A program made the position numbers and the translations under genes. Positions 1 to 12,400 of a stretch of 64,000 nucleotides of DNA are shown here, piece by piece; positions within the stretch are counted from its first letter, which is position 1, and each line of letters begins with the position of its first letter. The notes under the pieces were generated by a model that made no database searches, was not told the origin of the DNA, and saw only the letters and a program-made list of their open reading frames with translations. The DNA is taken from assembly GCA_039704465.1 (NCBI GenBank), contig JASFAU010000017.1, positions 62,001-126,000 on the forward strand, in the 5' to 3' direction. Source of the DNA: Plasmodiophora brassicae. Its lineage: Eukaryota; Endomyxa; Phytomyxea; Plasmodiophorida; Plasmodiophoridae.

Positions 1-1014
1 GGTCGCGCAGGTCGTCGGGCGCCGACGTGAACGCGGCGACGCCCGCCTCGAACGCCACGAGGGCGTCGGCGGCCGCGTCCAGGTCCGGGCCCTGGAACGG
101 CGTCGTCTGCGTGTCGGCGAACAGGCGCCGGATGTGCTCGCGTAGCGCGCCAACGTACCGGGCGTCGTGCGACGTGTACCAGTGCCTGGCGCCCATCGCC
201 AGGCCGGCCTGTCCCACGACCACCAGGTGCCGCGACGTGTTGCGATCGTCGACGCCGACCGACACGTCGAAGAAGATGCCGGGTTGGCTGACGACCGGGT
301 CAGACCCGGGGGCGCGCGCAGACGAGCACCTACCCGCCCACCTTTGCTCCATGGCGCCGACGACCTCGAGCAGGTCGTCCAGGGCGCGCACGTCGTCGAG
401 CGGGGCCAGCAGCGCGTGCAGCGGCGCCATGCCGACCTGGTCGATCAGGGCGACGTCCATGCAGGACCGGTACAGGGCGTCGATGCGCGCCGCGCCTGCG
501 TCGCCCCGGCTCGACACGGCGATCGCCAGCAGCACCTGACGGTTCCGGTCGTCCAGCGCCGTGAACGACCTCGACACGGACGCCTGCGGGGCGGGGGCGC
601 GTCGCTCAGCGCCCAGGGCGGCAACCGACAACGACAGACCAGGCCGACCTTGTCGTCTGGGATGGTGGCATTGGCGAGCCAGGCGCCGCACGCGTACCGG
701 TAGAAATCGGTGCACGGGTCGGCGGCCGGGTCCATGGCGGCCCGCATGGCGTCGGCGGCCGCGTCGAGCAGCGCGGCCAGGTCGCGCGACGCCGTCCCCG
801 CCTCGTTCATCTTGACGACGACGACGAGCAGGAGCAGGCCCGACAGCATGGCGAGGAAGACGACGAACGTGCGACGCGTGGCAACGCGGGGCCAGAGCGT
901 CGGGGGCGTTGCCGCCGCCGGCGAGAACCCGTTGTCGTCGTCGTTGTCAGCGTCAACCGGCAGCAGGTACTGCTCCTCCCTGGGTCGCATCGGCGGGCTG
1001 CTCGACGACGACAT
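1..1014 (-). CDS. M13 (neprilysin/ECE-like) metallopeptidase, N-terminal part
   Basis: The gene runs off the left edge, so only the N-terminal portion is visible. Exons are 1014-649, 583-342 and 287-1, with introns of 65 and 54 nt whose phases agree. The protein starts MSSSSSPP, has a signal-anchor helix at about residues 49-67 (type II topology) and then the M13 N-terminal signature DPCTDFYRYACGAWL. Further on GIFFDVSVGVDDRN and GQAGLAMG match the region preceding the catalytic domain in neprilysin and endothelin-converting enzymes. The family cleaves extracellular peptides at a zinc HExxH site. That site and the C-terminus lie outside the window, so activity cannot be judged. Family assignment is firm. 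Confidence 0.88.
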
Positions 1015-1466
1015 GACGTCGGACGGCGTCAGGCGTCGTCGCCTATGGGACAGACACAGGAATCAGTGCCCCCGGGCGAGCGCCAACACGATGCGCAATG
1101 GGTCGGACGCCGCCTGGTGCTGGTGCTGCGGCGACGACGGGGCACCCGGCATCGATCACGCCCTGGTCGTCGTCGTCGTCGTGGACAGCGCGCGTCGCCC
1201 TATGCGTCGACCATGGGACGGGGGCACCTTCCCCCACTTCCTCGCCTGTCTGTCGATTTCAGTGGTCGGATCGGGGCGCGCGCGCGCTCGTCGGGATCTG
1301 CCCGCGTTGCGGTCGTGAAACGGGCACCACCTGTGACGGGGCACCCGATGGTCGCCCGTCCGTCTGGGCACGTCGCGCCGCCCCCCCGCCCAATCCCTTC
1401 CCGATGCCGGCACAGGGCGTCGTGTTTATATGCTAGAGAGAGAAGGAGGATGTGTCTGAGTGTGCC
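1015..1466. other. Intergenic, nothing recognised
   Basis: This lies upstream of the M13 gene and downstream of the chromodomain gene. I see no conserved coding signature on either strand. A short GA-rich stretch (about 1433-1450) sits just past the chromodomain stop codon. Confidence 0.5.
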
Positions 1467-2071
1467 TCACAGGTCGTTGGCGCAGAGGAACGCGGTGACG
1501 AGCTCGATGCACCGCTCCAGGTTGCACCCTGCGTGCAGGTCAGCGCGAGACCGGCACACACAGACAGACAGACAGAGAGGCACCGACCCGGTTCCCACGT
1601 GTTGTCCTGATGGGAATACCCCTTCCACTTGACGCGAAACTGGACGGCCCCTTTGCCCTGCGGGTCCTGCCACAGCCGACCGGTTCAGACGCAGGCGGGG
1701 CGGCCACTACCGACGCGACCCCCGACCTTGGACGGGTACTTCACCACACGCCGCCCGACAATGGCCTCCACCTCGTAGTGGTCGCCGTCGTCGACGGGCG
1801 ACGCCGCCCTGCCTGGACGAAGGTTCACACACACACACACCCACAACGGTCCATGGCCGCCAACACCGACCGTCGGCTGCTGCTGCTGGCGCCGGCAGCG
1901 TCGTACAGGCCGACGACTGCGACGACTCGACGATGCGTCGTCGTGGCGCGCGCCGACGGGACCCCATTGGCGCGGATTCCGCCACGGCCGCCCCGCCACG
2001 ACGACGTCCTGGTACGTATCACGGCGCGTTCCAACACTACGCGTCGCGCCGGGTGAGATGGCCATCGTCAT
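1467..2071 (-). CDS. Small chromodomain (HP1-like) protein
   Basis: Three exons are supported: 2071-1727 (5' end uncertain), 1666-1588 and 1528-1467, with introns of 60 and 59 nt in matching phases. The joined product carries a chromodomain: YEVEAIVGRR, VQFRVKWKGYS and HQDNTWEP, followed by a helix ending in VTAFLCAND and the stop. Chromodomains bind methylated histone H3 tails, and the aromatic residues Y, W and W expected for the methyl-lysine cage are present. The domain ends the protein, so no chromoshadow domain is visible. The start is unclear: the frame is open to an ATG at 2071, only 12 bp from the NFS1 stop, so a shorter N-terminus (for example an ATG near 1854 with an intron over the CA repeat) is likely. 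Confidence 0.72.
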
Positions 2072-2083
2072 TGTGTATTGCGA

Positions 2084-3718
<1,635 letters not shown>

Positions 3719-4135
3719 TGACGACCGACCGACCCCGCCCCGCACAAACTGCACACGGCGCTGCTGACTGCGCCAGTCGGCACCAGCTGCCGCCGGCCCG
3801 GATAGGTGGGGCACTCTGCTGTCCTCCGCCGCAGTGGGGGGCACTGTTCGTCGTCGTCCCCCGGCGCAACGTACCCCAATGCCGAGTAGAAAGATACTCG
3901 AGATCACATTGCATATTATGCCGTCGGCCTCACGCTGGAAACGATGATGAGCCACCGGCGTTCTCCAGTTGGCGCTGAGGACGCTCGCTGACACCTTGAT
4001 CGGAGGCTATAGGTGGTCCTCGTCGTCAGCAACGGACTCCTCGTCTTCACCACATCTGGGAACTGGTGTGCGACGTTTATTCGCGACGTGGATGACGGGA
4101 TGTGAAACGAAATTAGCGAACGCTGCACAACGCTG
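3719..4135. other. Intergenic between GT61 and NFS1
   Basis: This 417-bp stretch holds the presumed NFS1 promoter. Only short, unconserved open frames are present on either strand and I see nothing else in it. Confidence 0.5.
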
Positions 4136-6363
4136 TCACAGGTCGTCATGGGCGTCCCCCTCGGGTCTGCCAGTCGACAGGGCCTCGTCCGGCGTTCGTC
4201 TCGGGTCACGAAGGCGGCAGGTGTTCCCGCGCGTCCAGTTCCGATCCCGGACGATGCGCTCCAGCGTCTCGACGACGTTCCGGATCGTCGGCAGGGTTGC
4301 CTGGTACTCGCCGCGGACGAACGCGGTCATCTCGCTGGCGACGTAGACGCTGCCGTTGACGGCGGCGACCAGGTTGGCCAGGCCGTGGTCCAGGCCGTGC
4401 GGCTTCTCGATGGGGAAGTACAGGAGCGACGGACGCGGCCTGGCGAACAGGACGTTGGCCAGGGCGTCCCCGTGCGGGCCAATGACGAGGTCGGCGTTGG
4501 CGAACTGGCGCGCGCGCTCGTAGACGGACTCGTTCCGGTGATGCGGCGGCTTGAACGGGCTGACGTACAGGCACTTGTCGCCGACGACACCGCGAATCGC
4601 CGCGATCAACGCGTCCTCGTTGATGACGGATCGCACGAGCAGGCCGGACCCGGGGCGCGACGTGTAGACGACGTTGGCGGCGGGCGGCAGCCGCTCCTTA
4701 TCGCCACCCGCGTTCGCCGCCACCTTCTTTAGCAGGGCTCGTCGGACGCGACCCAGAGCCATCGCCGGCGGGCGGAGCAGGTCCTCGCCCTGTTCGGCCC
4801 CATCGCCAACCCAGTCCATGCGCAGCAGGCGGTCAAACTCGTGCACGGTCTGGTTGTGCTTGTAGTAGATCACCTGAGCACGACACAGACGTCTGAGCGT
4901 CACGACACACGCGCGACCGGCAAGCGGACGCCGGCACCCCCGCCGACCTGGTCGTCGTTCAGGTTCAGCTCCGCGGCGACGTCGTACCCAAAGTCGTTGT
5001 CGGGGAGCAGCAACGTGGCGCGCGGGTAGAACGAGCGAGCGAGCAGGACGCGCGGCAGGCCGTTCGACACCCAGTCCAGCCAGTTGTCGGCGAACGCGGG
5101 CAGGGCGGAGACGACGGTGCCGCGGTGGACGGCGCGCGGCGAGGGCGCCTCGTCCGGCGGGTCCTCCCAGTACTCGCCCGGGTTCGTCATCGGCGACGGG
5201 AACACGACCGTTGCCGCGTTCGAGATCACGCCCGACACGCCGGTGACCTTGCTGGTGCCGAGGTCGGCCACGACGACCCTCTTCTCGACGAACTCGGTGG
5301 GCCACCCGTCCAGCGGATCCACAGGCAGCACCCTGGTCCGGTCGCCGGGTCGCGGCCCACGCCACGACGCGGGCCACGTCACCGTCTTCACGTTCGCCGT
5401 CGTCTCCGACGCCGACCGAGCCAGCGCCCGACGACGGCGCGGCGGCAGGTGCGCGTTCACCTCGACGACGCGCTCGGCCTGGGCGGCCCGGTACGCCTCG
5501 GCGGCTTCGTCGTCCAGGCCGGCGTGCTCCAGAGCCACGGCCAGCAGGTGACGGTTGGTCGACATGGGCCAGTTCTGGGCCTGTAGGCGCCGGTACCGCA
5601 GGGCGTCCTGGGCCGTCGCCGCCCGCTGCGAATGCACCTGCGCCTGGAAGTCGTACGCGTCGTTGAGGAGCGTGCGCACGTCGTCGTTGTCGTCGTCGTC
5701 CGCCCCGATCAGCAGGTGGCGCGCGCGCTCCAGCGGCTCGACCGCCGCCTCGTACCGGTCCAGCAGCAGGTACACGAGGCCCAGGTTCAGGTGCGGGCGA
5801 GGGTTGCCCGGTTGCAGGGCGGCCGCCTGGCGACACGCCTTCCGCATCAGGGCGTCGTCCGGGTCGTCGTCCTGCAGGGCGCTGAGCGCCGCGCGCACGT
5901 CGTCGGCGCTGACGTGGCGCTGGCGGGCGACGCGCAGGTCCAGGTGAAGCTGGCGGCGGCGCTCGTTGCGCGGGTCGCCGCGTCGGCGCCGGCGCTTGTC
6001 CTCGGCGAGCAGCGTGCAGAGGCGGTCGGCGATGACGCCGTCGGACGTCGACCGCGACACGCGCGTGCCGGGCGCCCGCCTGAACCCGTCCTTGTAGATC
6101 TGGCGGGCGCGACCGCGCTCCCCGATGCGCTCCAGGAGCGCCCCGGCGCTGACGTACCCTTCGACGACGTCCGGGTACCGGTCGATGACGCGCAGGAACG
6201 CGTCCACGCCGGCGTCAATGTTGCCGCGCGCGAACACGCGCGCCGCGTCGTCGATCAGCTGGTCGGCCCGGCGCAGATCGCCCGCCGACATGGGCGCCAG
6301 GCGCGCGCCACCGGCACCTGCAACAAGCAGCAGCAGCCGCAGCAGCAGGGCGACTCGCCACAT
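4136..6363 (-). CDS. Secretory-pathway TPR + GT61 (DUF563) glycosyltransferase
   Basis: Two exons, 6363-4948 and 4873-4136, are separated by a 74-nt intron, giving about 717 residues. The N-terminus MWRVALLLRLLLLVAGAG is a signal peptide. Residues 25-300 form TPR-like helical pairs (for example PRPHLNLGLVYLLLDRYE). The C-terminal half has the GT61 pattern: a SRPGSG loop, NEDALIAAI and the diagnostic GPHGDALANVLFA. GT61 enzymes transfer xylose, GlcNAc or other sugars to proteins and glycans in the ER or Golgi (EOGT, plant xylosyltransferases). The donor and acceptor cannot be read from sequence. TPR units on the same chain as the GT61 domain are notable and suggest substrate-protein binding, which is inference. 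Confidence 0.85.
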
Positions 6364-6562
6364 TGGCGACGCGGAATGCGTTCAGCGGCGGCGGCGGGGG
6401 CGTCGACCGCGCGCCGCACCACCGGGAGGCGAGCGGCGGCACCCGTAGCGCCGTACGTTTCCGTTGGGCTGGGCAGACGTCGGCAACGGCAAGTCCAGCC
6501 GTTAGGGCGCCGGTCGGGACGGAGCCGGGGACCAAGCTAGTTGCGGAGCACCTTCGTCATTC

Positions 6563-6905
6563 GTGGGCGTTCGGCTCATGCCGCGCGCTGACCTCGAGTT
6601 CCAGTCGCGAGTCGACTCCGGCAACGTCGGCGTCGACCGCGTCCTGCCCAAGTTCGATCGCGTTCACGCCGCCGGCGCTGGCAGCATTGCCGAAGGCCAC
6701 CTGACGGAGTACGTACAACGGGAGATCGAGCGGCGTTCGCCAGAGTCGAACGGCGGTTCTGTCGAGGACATGTTCGTGGAAGAGAGGCAGCACTTGGCCG
6801 ACAACTACTGGGACGACGTGCTGGACCCGCGGAAGACCTGGATTTGAAATCGAATCGCCTGCAGCTGATGCAGGGCCAGTGTTTCTGGCATGTGCCGTGC
6901 TGAGA
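6563..6905 (+). pseudogene. Truncated copy of the UbiB-like kinase gene
   Basis: An 89-codon open stretch aligns with the interior of the kinase gene at about 11,820-12,120: MPRADLEFQ versus MPRADLDFQ, VLPKFDRVHA versus ILPKFDRDHA, GSIAEGH in both, and LADNYWDDV versus LADNYWKDV. The match continues in DNA past a premature TGA at 6845 (CTGCAGCTGATGCAG and GTGCCGTGCT) before being lost. Only the glycine-rich loop region was copied. The invariant lysine segment is rearranged and there is no catalytic loop, so it cannot encode a kinase. It is best read as a duplicated, decayed fragment. Confidence 0.8.
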
Positions 6906-7022
6906 CCTTCCCGGCAGGCACCACTGGAAAATCCCGACTCTGTATTTGCTACCATTGGGTTATACCAAAGTGATGATCTCCTCACGCGTGCTTCTCTTTC
7001 TGGCCGTCAAGGAAGGAGAAGT

Positions 7023-8622
7023 TCAGTGGGCATCACTGGCGTCAGCCCCGCCCTGGCCGGGTAGCATTCGCCTGGCGTACGAGCGAAGTTTCGAGTTGCG
7101 CTGAACCTGGACCGCGTTCTTCAACGCTTTGACGATGTCTCGGAGGCCCCGATATTTTGCAATCGTGCGGGGCGTCTCGTTGCGCCTGTTGCGAGAATTG
7201 ATCTTGATTTCGGGTCGATTCAGTAGCAATTCGACGACCTTAAAATTCCCTTCCTGAACGGCTGCGTGCAACGGCGTATCCAGGAAGTACTTGTCAGGCA
7301 CGTTGACGTCAATCCTGGCATCACGCAGTAGCACTTCGACGATGTCTATGCGCCCTTCATCGATGGCCACTCGCAACGGTGTCCACCCACTAGCGTCAAG
7401 CGCGTTGACTTTGATCCCAGGCACCTTCAGCAACCTCTCAACAATGTCCGCTCCCCACAGGATCCCCGAAGCTATATGCAACGTCGATGTGCTGTTCTCA
7501 TGGTTAACTTCGATCCCGGGCACGTTCAAGAGAAACTCGACCATGACCATTTTGTCAATCAGGAGCCACCCAACTGCAACGTCCAACGGCGTGTAGCCAC
7601 ATCGGTTTCGCGCGTTCACGACGATCCCGGGGGCCTGGACCAGCAACGGGACAAGGACACGACGATCTGGCGACTCGACAGCATAGTGCAGCGCTGAGCC
7701 GAGGTTCACGTCGATATCGGGTGCCTTGAGCAGCGCCCTGACCAAGTCGACGGAGTTCCTGGGAGGCGACGAGAACCCGCCGTACCCCTGGATGGCCATC
7801 ACGAGCGGCGTGGTACCAAGTTGCTTGTTGACCACATTGACATTGATGCCGGGCACCTTGAGCAGCTCCTCGACAATCGCAACCTTACCCGTCAATACTG
7901 CCTTCTGGAGGAAATTGACATCCGGCCTATATGCATACATCGCGTCGTTGACCAGGTCGACGTCACCACCCCGGCCGATAACAATGTCCCGCACCTGCTT
8001 TTCGATCTTCATTCTTCGGATGTCTTGGCTGAAGGTTTCTGCACCGAGAAGGAGTCTGCAGAAGGGAGCGTAGTCTCCGACGAACTCGTGAAGAATCTCG
8101 TTTTGTGGCCACAGCCAGTTGCGCATGTTCCCAATGTGAGCCCAGGTGTGCACCGCTGATACGATCGCGACCTTGAGCTGTTCTTGCATGCAGAGGTAGT
8201 CGGCAGCGATCAGTAGCCGGCAACGTTGATCCGGCTCCGCTGTCGAAAGCACTTGTTCGGCCCAGGTAGTGGCGCTGAGCTGTCGAACACCATTAATGGT
8301 CAGTGGACACTGGTCTACGGTTCGTGTAGGCAATGTGTGATACCTCAGATTGGATAAAATGCTCGAGTAGGGCTACCTCGTGGTTCGTGACGGGAAGGTG
8401 CTCCAGGGATATTTGGATTGTGTTCCTGTCCGAGTTGCAATACTTTGGGAACGAATGGGCTAGGGAATGGGCTAACGCAGGTGCCGTGTCGTCGATATCG
8501 ACAATGTAACCATCGCGTGTGACGATCTGCACCACAGCCTCCGTCACGCCAGGCCAGAAGACCGCGAGCAGGATCAGGACGGCAGGAACGGCGCCACTGC
8601 GGGCTGGGCGGCCAGGAAACAT
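7023..8622 (-). CDS. Secreted/anchored Skp1-like + ankyrin-repeat protein
   Basis: Exons 8622-8344 and 8279-7023 join across a 64-nt intron containing CTGAC near its 3' end, giving about 511 residues. The N-terminus (MFPGRPARSGAVPAVLILLAVFW) is a strong signal peptide or anchor. Residues 30-130 resemble the Skp1/BTB fold in sequence order: VQIVTRDGYIVDID, an ISLEHLP strand, then LLIAADYLCMQEQLKVAI. The rest is about nine ankyrin repeats with the signature (V/A)PGIxVN and TPLxxAI. Three other loci in this window share the architecture, with an intron at the same place between the two halves of the Skp1-like part. Ankyrin repeats mediate protein binding. The partner is unknown, and secretion of a Skp1-like protein is unusual. 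Confidence 0.82.
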
Positions 8623-9496
8623 GGCAGCGGACAGGAGAGCTTGTAGATGGCGGGCACCAGAAGTTGTCGCACGACGCCGCTTGGTATCAGAATGGATGTT
8701 GCAATCATGCAATGGCAAAGCCGGCGCAGGTCGCGACCGGCCCAGAAGTCCGCACGGCATTGCGCATGCCGTGGTGCGAACGAAACTGCGGCGCGCGCCA
8801 GTCCCCGGAATGCTGTTCCTGGCCAGGCCACGTGGCTCCCCCTGGCAGTGTTGGTGGGGACTGTTTGAAACGTTCATTGTTTGATGTTGAAACACATGTT
8901 TAAATTGCGTTTGACCGGACACGGGATGTTTAAACATGTACCGTAACAAGTACCCATCAGCCGCCAGCGTATAGCCCCTGCTAGTACCTGTAGGTAGGTA
9001 CGTATGGCCGAATGCTGGCACGCAGCGCGATGCGGGTGTCATGTTGGCACGTGGCACACCGTATCATGTCAACATGGCACCGTGCGCCGTGCACTGCTTG
9101 AGTCGTGACGGGTGGCACCGTGCGCTTGATGCTCCAGCTTGCGCACCAGGATCTGAATGCACTCTCCGCTGAGGACGAGCAGTGCGGCGACGAGCAAGAA
9201 GAAGACCCCACGCGCCTGCTGCCCCCGCCGACGTCGGATGGACGGGTTCGGCTGGATGGAGCGACGCGGGGCGCCCGTCCCATCGGTGGCGGGAGCTAAA
9301 TCCGTGCAGGCCCCCTTTCTAAATTGCAACCCAGCTGGAAGCAGCACGTCGCTCTTATTTGTCAGCCAGTGCGATTTCCGGCATCTGTATTCAGGCCGCC
9401 GGGAACCGGTCGCGGCCGAATCTCAAACGGCGGTGGTGACACCGTTGACGCCGTCGAGACAGACAGCCGGAAGGGGGGACGAGGGATCCGACAGGT
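8623..9496. other. Intergenic with inverted repeat and possible exon relic
   Basis: This stretch holds an 11-bp perfect inverted repeat (ACATGTTTAAA at 8894-8904 and its complement at 8939-8949). On the minus strand between 9347 and 9069 there is a short frame with a basic start, a hydrophobic run VFFLLVAALLVLSG and then IQILVRK. It resembles the signal-peptide exon of the neighbouring ankyrin genes. I could not join it to anything, so I treat it as a possible relic. Confidence 0.35.
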
Positions 9497-12400
9497 ATGG
9501 GGATTTCAGGAATTCGTGCGCGAACGGCATCTGCTGCTGGGTCGTCGATCAAGTGGGTGTGCCTGCGCCCGGGGCTGTCCGCCCTCATGCTTACGTCCGT
9601 TGCGGTCCTCGTCGCCTCAGTCGTCACCCTGGTGGTCTGCCTGTCTGGAGTCCGCGCCCCGCTAGACGGCCCCGATGTGAACGGTACAAGGGCAGGCGTT
9701 GGGCAGCCGGAGACCAGTGATCGTGCGAAGTGGACCCCCGCCAAGGCAGCCGTCGCGGCAGCTGGTGTTGCCGGCCTGGGCACTGCCTCATGGTGGGCCT
9801 ACAGCCGATACCGTGTGCGCAAGCCGGAACCTGAACGGGCGGTCGACAAGGCCAGCAACCAGGCCGTCTCGCCGCAACGGGCGAACTTGAAGGCGCACAT
9901 GACGAAGGCGAACGCCATGACGGCTGCGAAGAAGGGCGTATCGGTCCTTGGATTCGATGCGGCCGACGCGGCGCTCATGGCCGGCATGACCGGGTACTTT
10001 GAGCACCAGGAGCCTCGTCCACGTCGTAGGCGACGGTCGTCTCCTCTTGTCCCGCGTTGATGTCTGATACTGGTACAGCCGTCAACGTTACAGTCGGTCC
10101 GGAGGACATGTCCTTGTCGATGGAGGCAACAGCTGGCTTCCCGTACATATCTGAGAGCAGGTATGGTTTGCTGATCGGGCCGCTACCAGGCACAACCCGT
10201 TAACCGGTAATATCCCGTCAGGTTCTTGCCGGCGAACACTACCGGCGAGAAACTCGATCGTCTGCGCGACGAATTCGGCCGTAATGCCGTCTTCTACGTC
10301 ATCCAAAGCATTACGTAAGCCGCGTGATCGGGTCACATCTGTGCACATTCTGGCATAATCGGAGCCTGGGTCAGACTGAATCCCATGGGAATCGCGGATC
10401 GGATGCACGTGATTGACGCCGTCCTGCGTCACGTTCGGAGCGGTGACCTGGCGAGCACCGACGAGGGCGGCTGTACAACGCTCCGGAGCATCATCGACCT
10501 GGCTCTGGAAGACTTGGTGACCTTCGACCAGCGCATGCCTGTCGTCGCTGCGTTCCTGAGGCATAACGCCCTCTCTGCCGACATTATCAACCATCCTGAT
10601 GATAACGGATTCACAGTTCTGCACAGCATTGTTATTGAGATCACGTATGTACTCCCTATGAACATTCATGCTGACGCAAACAGACAATTCGCTAACTGGT
10701 CCTCTGGGCCGGGGCAGATTCCCGTCGACAAGGCCTGGACGCGTTCAGTTTCTGGTCAACATTGCCAATATGTTGCTTGACAACGGCGCCGATTGTACAA
10801 TCGCTAGCGACATTCATGGGTACACTCCCCGGTCGATGGTGATCGATGCGATCAGGTGTGTTCTTGATCAGGTCCCGTCACCGGGCCGTAACTAATGATT
10901 GCGACCAAACAGTCGATGCCCAGTCGGGTGCCCTGCGGGCCGGGAGACGCTTGTCGCTCTTCTGACGCGCATGGATGGCTGCGAGCAAGACGTTCCAGTC
11001 ACAACACGCTTCAACGATAACGGTCGTCGATTTGTCGCCATGCAAATCCGCAACCACGCTGCCGATATCATCGAATGTTTCACGCTCCGAAACAGATATG
11101 GCTTTTCAGACGAAGCCGACGAAGATGGCTATTCAGACGAAGCCGACGAAGATGGCTTTTCAGACGAAGCTGACGAAGATGGCTTTTTCTACGAAGCCGA
11201 CCAAGAAGTCTTTTTAGCCAAGGCCTCGGCTTCGTGCGTGGCGGCTCTGGACGACATTCCGCGTCCCACATCGGAGGCGCTCATGGATGCCGCCGACGGC
11301 CACCCTGGCCTGCGCGTCTTCCTGGACAAGATCATGACGCTGAAGCGGAAAGGGAGTGTATCTAGCGCTCTGTACAAAGCGACCAAAGCGATCAAGATCG
11401 TGTCCATGCACAAGTTTGCGTCGCGTTCAAAGTCGCAGGAGGCGGCTCTCTGGGCCCGCCTTAAATCCAACGTCGACCCGTTCGTACATTGGCGAACGGA
11501 ACTGGATCGAGCGAGGCTATTTCCTCAGGAGCACCTGCGCGTTGACGCATGGCTCAGACTCTACGTTGGGGCCCTGGAACCTTATCGACGCATGCTGCAC
11601 ATGTTCGAAATACTGGCCGGCGGCAACGGTCCGAAGACCAAGGTGCGCATGGTGGCTTCGTTCCTGCGAACCGACATCCGGGACGATGTGTACACCGCCG
11701 TGTTTAACGTGGCCATGGGCGGTGGCCCTGTCTTGATGAAGACGTTCCAGGAACTCGCCAGCTCGTTCGTCGATCCCGCCATGGCCGCCAAGGCCATGGC
11801 CTTCTTCAATGGTATTCGGCCCATGCCGCGCGCTGACCTCGACTTCCAGTTGCATGCCGACTTCGCCGACGACGTCGACCGCATCCTGCCCAAGTTCGAC
11901 AGGGACCACGCCATCGGCGGCGGCAGCATCGCCGAAGGCCATCGGACGGAGTACAACGGGAAACCGGCGTTCGCCAAAGTCAAACGTTGTCTCGTCGAGG
12001 CCATGTTCAAGGAAGAGCAAGAGAACTTGGCCGACAACTACTGGAAAGACGTGTCGGATCTGGACAACCTGGATCCGAAAGCGTATCGGCTGCAGCTGAT
12101 GCAGAGCCAGGGATTGATGTGCCGTGCTCGCATGGTGCGCTACCTGCAGCCGATCTTCCTGCGCGCCCCACCCAGCCTGTCGTTCACCAAAGAAGCGTCG
12201 GCGATGCGGTTCGCCGCCGACGTGTTCGCGCCATTGTCCCCGCGCGTCAAGGTCCCCGCCGTCCTTCTCAGCACGGCGAACGTCATCGTCATGTCGCTGG
12301 CGCCGGGTGACGGTACGCTGGCCACGTGGAGGCCGTCGCCGTTGGCGGGCGGCCGCGACGTCTGCGACCTGGTCGGGTCGTTCGAGATGTTCGCCCGCGC

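Noticed and set aside
8280..8343. Shorter alternative introns (34 or 67 nt) for the ankyrin gene at 7-8.6 kb
   Set aside because: The 64-nt choice keeps the Skp1-like helix, has a CTGAC branch-like site and matches the intron position in two paralogues.
9069..9347. Minus-strand frame with a signal-peptide-like run as a real gene
   Set aside because: No downstream exon or domain can be joined; kept only as a possible relic in the intergenic entry.
10060..10193. Separate small gene starting at the ATG overlapping the stop of the 9497 frame (TGATG)
   Set aside because: A 53-nt intron (10026-10078) joins the two frames in phase and removes the apparent stop/start overlap, which would be odd in a eukaryote.
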